NCBI GenBank assembly: GCA_951213105.1 | Contig: OX578150.1 | Span: 24,370,022 to 24,434,021 of the forward strand | Length of the DNA: 64,000 bases | Origin: Amaurobius ferox | Taxonomy: Eukaryota > Arthropoda > Arachnida > Araneae > Amaurobiidae | Direction: 5' to 3' | In this document: one piece after another, positions 40,987 through 51,500 of the stretch | Position numbering within the stretch: position 1 is the stretch's first letter | Layout: every line of letters begins with the position of its first letter | Translations under genes and position numbers: made by a program | The notes under the pieces: generated by a model | Seen by the model: the letters and a program-made list of their open reading frames with translations, nothing else | What the model was told of the DNA's origin: nothing | Databases searched by the model: none

Positions 40987-42876
40987 ATGGAGAAAGACAC
41001 ACGCGAGGGCATATGCATCGTGCCAGTTGAGGAAAATTTAAGTATCAGTGAGCTGAAGGCGCTACTTACCGAAATGGAAAACCTTCTCACCGAGAAGGAA
41101 AGGTCCTTAGGTAAAGCTAACGTAAGTCAGCTCACGATGCTGTACAACAAAATGTTCGGTTTTTGTGAACGTTACAGTAGGGAGGCTCAGGTGAGTAGGA
41201 TACGGATTGCCGACCTTGAGAAAGTGGTGGGACTCTTACAGTCACCAAGGGAGTTGATAGAGAAGGAGTATATCTCCCAAATTGAGGCCCTCTTCCAGAA
41301 GGAAAGGGTGCATATGAGGGAGTTGTACGCGGCTCAGTCAAAAGCCCTAGCCACGGACTTGAGGGAAGCTTCCTTCGCAATAGATAAGGTGACAGGTAAT
41401 ATCGAGTTGAGCGAAGTAGGGTTAGATAACTGTGTAACACTAAAAAATTACCGAACTAAAAGTAAAGAAATAGAAAAAGAAATAATGAAAACTTTAAGTT
41501 TAGAAAAAATGTCAGAGAAGGGAAGTAAACTAATAGTAGAGGGAGTTGCGGAATTCAGAGAAGTCTTAAATAGCCAGCAAGTGGAATTAATAGCACAGGA
41601 AGTTAAAATTAAAGAACTAGAAGAAAAAGAGGAAAAACGGAAAATAGAATGGGAGGAAAAGTTAAAAGCAAGGAAAGAGGAGTTAGAAAAAGAAGACGAG
41701 GTTAGGAGGGATGAAAGGGAAAAAGAAAGGGAGGCTAGGTATAAAAGTTTATATAAAGCTCCACCTAGAATAGTAAATGATAAAGTAAGCGAGGATAAAC
41801 CCGAAGAGAGAGAACCAATGAAGAGGAAGACCAGTACCCCTAAACCTAAACCTCAAAATAAATTTCAACCTAAAGAACAGGCGCGTACAAATAATGTTCC
41901 CCCTGTTAGACGGGAGAAGGTTAATGAGTATCCCCCTCTTTATGCAAGGGCAGCTGCTAGGGCACCTCAGTATAGGCAAGATGCTAGGGCTCCTCAGTTT
42001 AGGCAAGATGCTAGAGTTCAGCAATATGCTCAAGTGTATAAGGCCCCTCAATTTAGACCGGCAGATAGGGTTCCGCCAGCTCAAACAGATTTTAGACAAG
42101 AAGTCAGTGATAGGAGACCGAGCGACGAAGTGATCCTGGTTTATCCTGCAAAGGACCAGGAACTATCTGCTTCGGAAACGAGGAGACATCTGCAAGAAAA
42201 CCTAAATCCGACTAAACTTAAGATCGGGATAAAAGGGGTTAAGCAGATTGGAAAGGGAGGGGTTTTAATAAAACTAAATTCCTCGGATGATAAGATAAGG
42301 CTTGATAGAGAACTCAAACAAAATAAGAAAATAATGGAAAAGCTAGAGGTAGTTGACCCGAAGAAAAGACTCCCAAAATTAGTAATTTACGACCTACCAA
42401 AAGAAATAACGAAAGAGGAAATATTAGAAAGTTTAGAAACCCAAAATGAAGGGATCATAGCAAAAACAAACGAAGTGCTATTCAGAATAGGTAAAGGGGA
42501 ACGACATCACTGGGTAGTCGAGGTATCCCCCGAAAACTTCAAAACAGCGATGAAACTAGGAAAACTTAACATCTCCTGGGGCAGTTTTGGAGTAAAGGAA
42601 TTCAAGCAGGTTATGCGATGTTTTAATTGTTTAAGATTCGGGCACACAAGACAAAGGTGTGATAAGGATAGGGTTTGTAATAAATGCGGCAGGACAAACC
42701 ACGAAGTAAAAGACTGTGATGCAAAAATCCCTAGATGCTTAAATTGCCACGAACACAACGTGAAATTCGGGGATTAATTGGTAACTCGTCATTCTTGTTT
42801 AGATGGGAAGTGCCCCATTAAATCAATAGAATTAAGAAATTTAGAAAAAAGAACAAATTACGGAAAATATGAATAG
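40987..42876 (+). pseudogene. ORF1 of E1: coiled-coil gag-like protein, one premature stop
   Basis: ATG 40987 opens a 596-codon frame to TAA 42775-42777. The same frame then runs 33 more codons to TAG 42874-42876, where the sister ORF1s also end (NYG motif), so the TAA is premature. The protein is larger than the others: an N-terminal domain (residues 1-170, also found in the tandem array), a long E/K-rich probable coiled coil (about 180-260), a proline/glutamine/arginine-rich segment (about 270-375), the RRM-like region and knuckles CFNCLRFGHTRQRC and CNKCGRTNHEVKDC with a partial CLNC. Only the last knuckle region is lost. Confidence 0.85.
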
Positions 42877-43650
42877 TACAACCCAAATAAAAATAGCTCA
42901 GATCAATTTAGGAAATGCCAAAGGCACAATGGCGCAGCACAAAATTGACACTGACGATTTCGATTATATTCTAATACAGGAACCCTATACCAAAGAGGGA
43001 GTAATTCTAGGAGCAAAATTAAATAGTAGAGTAATACATTCAGCAGTAGAAACCCCAAAAGCGGGAATAATAGTAAATCAAAATAAATATAGTTATGTCG
43101 AGATATTAAATTCAGCGACAGTAGTAGGAATAATAGTAAAATTAGATAAACCTTTCCTTCTTGTCTCCTGCTATTGTCCTCCAAATGGGAATTTAGACAT
43201 AGAACTCAACATAATAGAATCCTTGATCTCCAGGTACCCGCAAATAGATATCATAATCTCAGGGGACTTTAACTCTAAAAGTTTAGTTTGGGGTCGGGAC
43301 AGAGAAAATCCCAGAGGAAAACAGGTTCTTGACTTCGTTGCAGCCCAGTATCTAGTAATAGAAAACGATCCGTTTTCCCCCCCTACCTTCATGTGTAGCA
43401 GGGGAAGAAGCTGGGTGGATTTGACCCTAACAAGGTCCGCATCAGGTAGAGATGTAATTTCAGATTGGGAAGTAAGAGACAGGATAACTTGCAGCGATCA
43501 CCAGCTGATCAGTTTTAAAGTTACTTCTAATTTCTCCCCCCCCCCCTGAATTTGAAAGATACAGACCAAAGAATATAAATTTCTTAAAATTAAATATAGA
43601 ATTAAATAAAATATAGGAAAATTGTGAAAACCTAGAAACGGAAGATCTTG

Positions 43651-43663
43651 AAAGTTTAATAGG
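43651..43663. repeat. Stub target-site duplication, left copy
   Basis: AAAGTTTAATAGG, exact match to 43714-43726. Confidence 0.92.
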
Positions 43664-43713
43664 TTGGTTGGTTGGTTGGTTGATTATGGTTTAATGGCAC
43701 AAGATCCAAAGAG
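43664..43713 (-). mobile_element. 50-bp stub of the I-clade-like family
   Basis: An extremely 5'-truncated insertion: only the CCAA tail, the linker and part of the 3' hairpin of the minus-strand family. It is flanked by an exact 13-bp duplication. It defines the 3' end of the family independently. Confidence 0.93.
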
Positions 43714-43726
43714 AAAGTTTAATAGG
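43714..43726. repeat. Stub target-site duplication, right copy
   Basis: AAAGTTTAATAGG. Confidence 0.92.
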
Positions 43727-46547
43727 AAAGTTAACTAATGAAATTCAACACACGTGAAGAAAATCAACGAACTTAAGTAAAAATATAAACGTTAAAAGAA
43801 AGGTTCCGTGGTGGAACACTAAGATTTATATAAATAGGAAAAAGGTAAGAGCGCATAGGCGAAAGTTTCAAAAAGCTGTAGGGGAAGAAAGGGAAAGATT
43901 AAAGATTATATATAAGAGAGAATTAGCAGGTGATAAAAGATTAATACTAAAATCAAAAGAAAATTGCTGGCGAGCATACCTTAAAACAGTAACCCCTAAA
44001 AACACTTTTGGAACACACTACACATTAGCAAGAGGAAAAGCTTTGAAACCCACTAAGGTCTCGCTCCTCAGGAAAAGTGATGGCACGATGACAGGAGACG
44101 TGGAGGAAACAATACAGGAACTGCTTAACACATTCTTTAAAAAGGATAGGCAGGATAATGAAACCGTAATTCAAAAATTGATTAGAGCTAGTATAAACTC
44201 AAATGAAAATTTTGAGGACGACCCTCCCTTTACCATCGAAGAGGTTCAGGATACCCTCAAGGGCATGAACAGGGGCAAAGCTCCAGGATGGGAAGGTATT
44301 CCGCTTGAGGTTCTAGAGCACTTCTACGCGGATAGGACTAAATTCACTAGGATTCTAAATCGATGCCTGGAGGAATCCCTTTTTCCAAAACAATGGAAGA
44401 GAGCAATATTAGTACTCTTTAACAAAGAGGGCAAGGCTCCTTCTAATCCAAACAGCTACAGACCAATTTGTCTACTGACGGCCTGGAGCAAAGTTTTGGA
44501 TAGGTTAGTCACCACCAGAGTACAGACTCATCTAGCTAAAAATGAAAGAATGAATATAAATCAATTTGACTTCTCCCAGGGAAAAAGTACTGAAGGTGCA
44601 CTTAATGCAGCAGTCGGCCTAATAAGAAACAATAAAACCCAAAAACTAATTACTGCCGTAGTTTCCCTGGATATTAAAGGCGCTTTTAATAACCTCTGGT
44701 GGCCAGCAATATTGAGAGCACTCAGGAAGAAAAAGATTTCTGATAATTTATTCAAAATTATTAAAAGTTTTCTAAGTGACAGATCTGTGACAGTCAGAAC
44801 CCCGGAAGAAATTACTCATAAATATAACTGCGGGTGCCCACAAGGCTCGAATTCCAGCCCACTTCTATGGAACCTTGTGGCTGATGAAGCTCTCAATTTA
44901 TTTAGAAATAGTAACTTTGTTTTGATAGTAAGTGCAAGCTCTAGACCCAAGTTGCAACATGAAACCAACAGGGCGCTAAAAATATTAGATAATTGGAGCA
45001 AAAATGTAAAACTGGAATTTAGCCCCGAAAAATCAAAAGTAATGATAGTTGCAAAAGCGGGAGTAATGAGGACGTTACCAACAATTAAGCTGGGAGAGAC
45101 CACAATAAAGAATACGAAAGAAATAAAATATGTAGGAGTAACTATTGATAGAAAGCTAAACTGGACACAGCACATAAATAAATTGAAAGAAAAAACTGGA
45201 ATAATAAATAATAATCTAAGAAGAATTAGTAGGGTGACATGAGGACTAAAAGGAAATACGTTAAAAACAATATATGCAGGAGCAATAGAGAGGCTAATAA
45301 CATACGGTAGTGCAATATGGTGGGATAATGGTTCAAAAGTAACTAACTCACAGAAAATAGAGTCGATTCAGCGGCAGACATTGCTTTTGATTGCACAGTG
45401 CTATAGGACAGTAGCAACGCATACGCTGCAAGTGCTGACAGGTATCCCACCCCTCCCTCTTACACTGGATATAGAAAGCAAAATAGTAAAAACGATGAAA
45501 TTTAAAGAAAATCTAAAATATGAAGGAATAGAAATAAATTATGACGAAATAGAAACCCCAGTCCCACCCCTAAATAAATACCCGCATAAAAAGAAAAGTA
45601 TAATATGGGAGAAAAATCCCCTAAATAAAAAACAGATTGAAGCATACACAGACGGTTCTAAAATAGATAATAAGATAGGAGCAGGTTATCAGATCAGAGA
45701 AAACAATATAGTTATAAATGAAGATAAATACAGGTTATCTAATAATGCGTCCGTATACCAGGCGGAACTAATAGCAGCAACAAAATGTGTAGAAAAACTT
45801 ATAAACTTAGATCTAGAAAACTAGAAAATAAAAATATATATAGACAATCAGGGAGTTTTAATGGCACTAGAAGAAACAAAAGAAAATAATAAACTGGTAA
45901 ACAATCTGAAGGACTTAATACTAAAAATAAAAATGAAGAATGTAGTAGAAATGAATAAAATTAAAAGCCATATAGGCCTAGAAGGAAATGAGGAGGCAGA
46001 TAGGCTAGCCAAAGAAGGAACAGAAAAGGAAACAATAGATGTAGAAGTAGGAACTCCCAAAAATTCGATAAAAACTCTTCTTAAAATTGAACGCCTCAAA
46101 AAATTGCAGAAGTTGTGGAACAAAACAGAAAAAGGAAGGGAAACCCATAAATACTTTCCAAGAGTAAGTGTTAAAAGGTTAGAAACCGACTTTTACCTCA
46201 ATCAGTTGATAACAGGTCACGGTTCATTCCCAAAATATTATAATAGATTCAAAATAAAAACCGGCTCATCTTGTAAATGCGGGAAAATAGACGCGGATCT
46301 CTCCCACTTAATAAGAGAATGCGCTTCATCTAAGGCAAGGGTAAATAAATATCTAAAAGAAAGAAAAATTAGTGAAGAAACCTTAATAAAGCTTGTTGAA
46401 GGAAAAAATACGAAAGACAAAATAAGAAATATAATAATAGACATTCAACAGAATGAAAACAAGTGGCTAAATTAGGTAGACCCAAGTGATGTCCTACCCA
46501 CAAAATAAAGAAGTCCTACAAAGACCAAGAGAAGAAATAAATATAAA

Positions 46548-46780
46548 AACCGCTCCGGCGGGTCAAAATAAAAAGTTGAATAAAATATAAAAACCATTAA
46601 GGCGGGAAAACTAAAAAGAAATAAAATACAAAACCGTTAAGGCGGTCATAAATAAAAATAGTACAAAGTTACAGAAAAACTGTCAAGGCAGGATAAATAA
46701 AAAGCAATAAATACTAGAAAAACCGTTAAGGCGGATATCTAAAAATCAATAAAACTTAAAAACAAAACTGGCCACGGCCT
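46548..46780 (+). repeat. Six evenly spaced mini-hairpins in E1 3' UTR
   Basis: Short inverted repeats of the form ACCGTTAAGGCGGT start near 46548, 46593, 46633, 46679, 46722 and 46767, so every 40-46 bases, separated by A-rich spacers. The fourth copy reads ACTGTCAAGGCAGG, where both stem arms have changed to keep pairing. The second and sixth copies are more degenerate. Confidence 0.75.
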
Positions 46781-47393
46781 CGAATAAATATATGGTTAGA
46801 GTTATACGCTCTAGGTTAGGTTTGTGTCACCGGGGGGTGTCATTTCTCAGGTGTAGGCCTGTGTGTGCAAGGTTTTGGTGGTTTTCCTGGCACGCGAACG
46901 CAAATGCGGCACAGCTCTTCTTAAAAGTCCTACCACCATAGGCTTCCAAATTCCGCGGATCAGAGGGGGTTGCGGTAGGACTTTCGTAAATAAAACTCTT
47001 TGTTAGGGGTCAAAATTAAGGCGTTTATACTTTCGGCCAGAGTCTCTATCTCCCATTAATAGTCTTTTCGGATAGCGGTTCAAAATTGCTCGCTATTCCA
47101 AATTATTTCCAGCTTTAGGCCTTCTCGAGCGTCAAAATTCATATTCCAAATTGTCGGATCTTGGATGAGTCTCCCTAAGGAGCCAACTTGCAAAACTCTA
47201 CCACCCCAGGCAATGCCTATGTTTGAAGTGTTGTGAGAGATGGGCAGGAGCGACGAATGGTTGTGGTGACTGGAGAACAAGAAAGCGGCCCCGTCCGGGG
47301 CGGGAAAGCTGTCGTGCGGCAGATCAAAAGTGAAGTTGGGTGCGTAAAAACACCCCCTGCAATGTCTGATTGACTGGCGCAGGTAATAAGGTC

Positions 47394-47408
47394 TTACCCT
47401 ACTGATCC
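47394..47408 (+). repeat. 3'-terminal motif, junction E1 / E2
   Basis: TTACCCTACTGATCC. Confidence 0.85.
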
Positions 47409-48388
47409 AGAATAAGGAAAACCCGCGTGGTAAACTAGTTCTAGATTTTGTAGCAGCACATTTCCTCGTAATCGAGAATGATCCATTTCCCCCCCCTACC
47501 TTCTCATGTAGCAGGGGAAGAAGCAGGGTAGATTTGACCTTAACAAGGTCCGTATCAGGAAGAGACTTAATCTCAGAATGGATGGTTAGAGATATGGTTA
47601 CTTGTAGCGATCATCAAATGATCACGTACAACTTAAACTTAAACTTCTCACCCCCAGTTTACGAAAGATATAGACCAAAAAATCTAAATTTCTTAAAATT
47701 AAAGATTGAACTCGGCAAAATCTGGGAAAACTGCACAAACTTAGACACCGAAGAGTTGGAAGATCTGATAGGATCCATAACTAGTCAGATTCAAAGCGCG
47801 TGTAGAAAATCTTCAATAGAAAGCAAAAACATAAATAATAAACGTAAAGTTCCCTGGTGGAACACAAAAATATATATAACTAGAAAAAAGGTTAAAGCTC
47901 ATAGGAGAAAATTCCAAAAATCTTCTGGCGAGGAAAGAGAAAGGCTAAAAGCAGAATACAAAAAAGAATTGGCAAAATATAAAAGACTAATACTAAAATC
48001 TAAAGAAGATTGCTGGAGAGCATATTTAAATTCAGTTACACCAAAGAATGCTTTCGGAACTCATTACTCTATTGCTAGAGGTAAAGCCGTCAAACCAACA
48101 AAAGTTTCGCTACTTAAAAAGGACGACGGGACAATGACGGAGGACGTGCAGGATACAATAGATGAACTTTTAAATACTTTTTTCAAAACCGACTCAAAAA
48201 TGAATGAAACTACAATACAAAAGTTAATTAGGAATAGTATAAATGATGAAAATAACAATACTGAAAATGATCCTCCCTTTACCATCGAAGAAGTTCAGGA
48301 CACTCTTAGAGGCATGAACAGGGCAAAGGCTCCAGGATGGGAAGGAAGTCCGCTTGAGGTTCTAGAGCACTTCTTCTACGCGGATAGG
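47409..48388 (+). pseudogene. Family E fragment (E2): ORF2 endonuclease C-terminus to RT start
   Basis: 5'-truncated, starting mid-endonuclease (ENPRGKLVLDF). It is open throughout: CSRGRS, CSDHQMIT (catalytic D/H), VPWWNTKIYITRKK and the RT block NRAKAPGWEGSPLEVLEHF. Here the poly-C stretch that breaks E1 is short and in frame. Homology stops at ADR (48388), where W3 begins. The continuation of E2 is not found to the right of W3. Confidence 0.85.
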
Positions 48389-48589
48389 TTGAGATTGATG
48401 TTGATTATGGATTAATGGCACAAAAACCAAAGAGGATATGCTGCGCCAGACATATGGTACCGAGATACATAAAATAGAATTGATAACACGTGTATAATTT
48501 AAAATAGTGATAATGTGTGAAAATACTATGGAACATGTGCAACAATGCAAATGATATGAAAAATGGCTAAAAGGTTATAAAAGGTGATG

Positions 48590-51500
48590 TTAAAAATGAT
48601 GGAAAAAACCAATGTCTAATAGGAATGGGAAAAGCTCCAAATGAGGATTTTCTCCAATCAATTCTGCCAAATTTAATGTATAAGTCTTAAAATGCTTGAA
48701 ACGAAACTGTTTATATTTAGTACACTCAATTAAAATATGTTTGATACTTGCTAAGGTCTGACCACTATTACAAAAGGGTTCAACTTCTCCTAAAAGTAAA
48801 TGTCTGTGGGTAAAACGAGTATGACCAATTCGCAAACGTGTTAAATGTACCTCAAGTTTCCTACATTGGAAACTAGTCCACTTTTGTATTACGGGCTTTA
48901 CTTCATACAACTTATTACGAGACTGCTGGTTCCAGGAATACTGCCATTTGTCATAAATATTTTTCAAAATGAATGGTTTGATGTCAGTTAAAGGGATTGT
49001 CAGGTTTAAATTTTGAGTAGCTGATTTAGCAGCAATATCTGCCAACTCATTTCCTCTGATACCAACATGTCCTGGCACCCAACAAAATTCAGTATGGTAT
49101 CCCTGTACCTTTAGACGATGTTCATACTTAAGAATATCAGAGGCAATAGGGTAATTCATAGCAGTCCTACATGATAAAAGTTGTAGCGAACTCAATGAAT
49201 CGGTATAAATGATGTGCTTTTTGGAAATTTGATGCGATATGAATATAAGACTCTGGTATATTGCCATAATCTCAGCAGTAAAAATAGAGCAAGATGCATG
49301 CAGTTTAAAAGACTTTATAGTATTTTTAGATACATAAGCCAACCCTACGTAATTGCCAGCTTTTGAACCATCTGTGAAAATAGGAGTAAACTCGTTGTAG
49401 AGATTTCTATGTTCAGCAAACAGTTGCAGATAAATAGTCTGATCTGTGTTTCTCTTAGTAAAATTACTAAATGGGTTGAGATATATAAAATCTGGAACAT
49501 GCCATGGAGGTGTTTCAAAACACTTTGTTTTCCTTATATTTACATCTACTTGTGGGGTTATTGATAATATATTTCGTATCCGCTTGCCAAAAGAAGGAAT
49601 GCATGAGGGTCTGTGGTCGTAGAGTCGATCATAATGCTCATCTAGTATTAGTCGTTGCAGAGGGTGGTTCTGTAAGGACATGACCCGATAGTAATAATTC
49701 AGCATCAACTGTTCACGCCTGAATTCTAGAGGTGGCTCATTGCAGTACACATATAAGCTTTGAACAGGAGATGTTCTAAAGGCACCTGAACATACACGTA
49801 ATGCCTTATTATGTATTGTGTCCAGTTTCTGAAGAACAGATGTTCGTGCACTCCCATAAACATTGCATCCATAATCAATCTTGGAACGAATAATGGCCCT
49901 ATATATACGTAGCATTGAAGTTGTATCTGCACCCCATTTCGTATTTGACAGAACTTTTAAAATGTTCATGGCTCTCTCACATTTCTTTCTCAATTTCTGA
50001 ACATGGGGTAGGAAGGTGAGTTTTCTATCGAACCAGACTCCAAGAAATTTCACTTCATCCACAACAGCAATTTTAGCATTCTCCATGAAAATCTCTGGAG
50101 GTAAGTGTAGACCTCGTTTTATGGTGAAGTGAACGCAACAAGTCTTTTGGATTGAAAACCTGAATCCATTTAGATTAGCCCATTGCAGAATGCCATTTAC
50201 TGCAGTTTGACACTGTCTTTCAACAGTGCGCATATCATGTGCTTGGTATGAAACTTGCAAATCATCCACATATAGGCTTTTATGAACTGATGGTGGTAGA
50301 TGATTTAAAATACTGTTGATTTTTATGGAAAATAGAGTCACACTCAATACACTTCCTTGTGGCACTCCCTCCTCTTGTACGTGAGGATTTGAAAGAACAG
50401 TACCAATACGAACTTTGAATGTCCTATGTGCTAAAAAGTTTTGTATAAAAATGGGAAGATTTCCTTTTAAATTAAAATCAAAAAGGTCCTTAATAATACC
50501 ATAGCGCCATGTGCGATCATAGGCTTTGTCAATATCAAAAAATATTGACACTAAATGATTTCGCCTAAGGTAGGCAGTCCTGATCTGGGATTCCAGAGCA
50601 ATAATATTGTCAGAGGTAGATCTTCCTCGTCTAAAACCACTTTGATGTGGAGATAAAAGTTTATTTGTTTCAAGGAAATAAACAAGTCGGGCATTTACCA
50701 TTTTTTCCATAATTTTGCAAATACAGCTTGTCAAAGCAATGGGTCGGTAACTTGAAGGACTTTTGGGGTCTTTTCCTGGTTTTAAAATGGGTATGGTGAT
50801 TGCTCTTTGCCAGGATGTCGGAAACTTATGTTCCATATAAATCCTGTTGTACAGATATAAAAGGTTCAATAAAGACTCGTGAGAAAGGTGTTTCAGCTTA
50901 GTATAATGGACACCATCTGGCCCACTGCTGGTTCCCTGAGTCTGTGACAATGCTGTAAGAAGTTCAAACATTGTAAACGGAGAATTGTATGGCAAGTGTT
51001 TGGCTTGTGAGAAGACAATTGGTTTCTTTTCTGATCTGATTTTATGTGACAGGAATGGTTCTGAATAACTTGCTGAGTTTGAAACATCTGCAAAGGCTTT
51101 GGCTATTTCATTTGCTATTTCTGCGGGAGAGCTAATAATTGAGCCATTACTATTTATAACAGATATAAGGTGGTCATTATAGACACCTGAACACTTTATG
51201 ACCTTTTCCCATACTTTCTTGCTGGAAATGGAACAGTTTAGTCCACTGACATACTCCTCCCATGACTCTCTTTGTCTTTGTCTGCGTATCCTACGAGCAA
51301 CAGCTTTTGTATATTTAAATGCAGTAAGATTATCAGTCGTAGGATACCTTCGAAATTTGGCCCAGGCTTTCTTTTGTTTTTTGTATGCCTCGCGACATTC
51401 TTCATTCCACCAAGGAAAGTGATACTTAGATGTTTTTCCAGAATTCTTAGGGATTGTATTATCAGCAGCGTTAATCAAGAGATTTGTAATATTGTTTACA

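Larger units (their letters stand above)
42869..46475 (+). pseudogene. ORF2 of E1: endonuclease, RT lacking catalytic motif, RNase H
   Basis: ATG 42869 overlaps the ORF1 terminal TAG by 8 nt. The endonuclease is recognisable (SGDFNSKSLVWG, CSDHQLIS) and its frame ends at a C-run (43537-43547). The linker has stops and the 50-bp stub. RT resumes with GKAPGWEGIP, SLDIKGAFN and CPQGSNSSPLLW. Where sister copies have A(Y/F)ADDF, E1 passes directly from RNSNF to VLIVSASS, so motif C is deleted in frame (near 44918). TGA at 45240-45242 and TAG at 45822-45824 follow. RNase H (YTDGSK, YIDNQG, KIKSHIGLEGNEEAD) and a knuckle (CKCG, HLIREC) end the protein. Confidence 0.87.
40332..47408 (+). mobile_element. 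Family E near-complete element (E1)
   Basis: A 7.1-kb R1-like element with a long leader (40332-40986), an ORF1 of unusual size, ORF2 and a 930-bp 3' UTR. It is flanked at both ends by TACTGAT junctions. It carries a 50-bp stub of the minus-strand family. ORF1 has one premature stop; ORF2 has a frameshift, several stops and lacks its RT catalytic motif. Confidence 0.87.
46476..47408 (+). other. E1 3' UTR
   Basis: The first half is A-rich and carries a regular series of small hairpins (46548-46780). A unique-looking GC-richer stretch follows (46800-47170), then the block shared with E0 (47180-47408). That block has a GCCCCG/CGGGGC stem and the terminal hairpin GGTAA (47382-47386) with TTACC (47394-47398). 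Confidence 0.75.

Noticed and set aside
46548..46780. Mini-hairpin series as a CRISPR array
   Set aside because: Repeats are too short and variable, spacers are A-rich and not unique, and the setting is an animal retrotransposon UTR.
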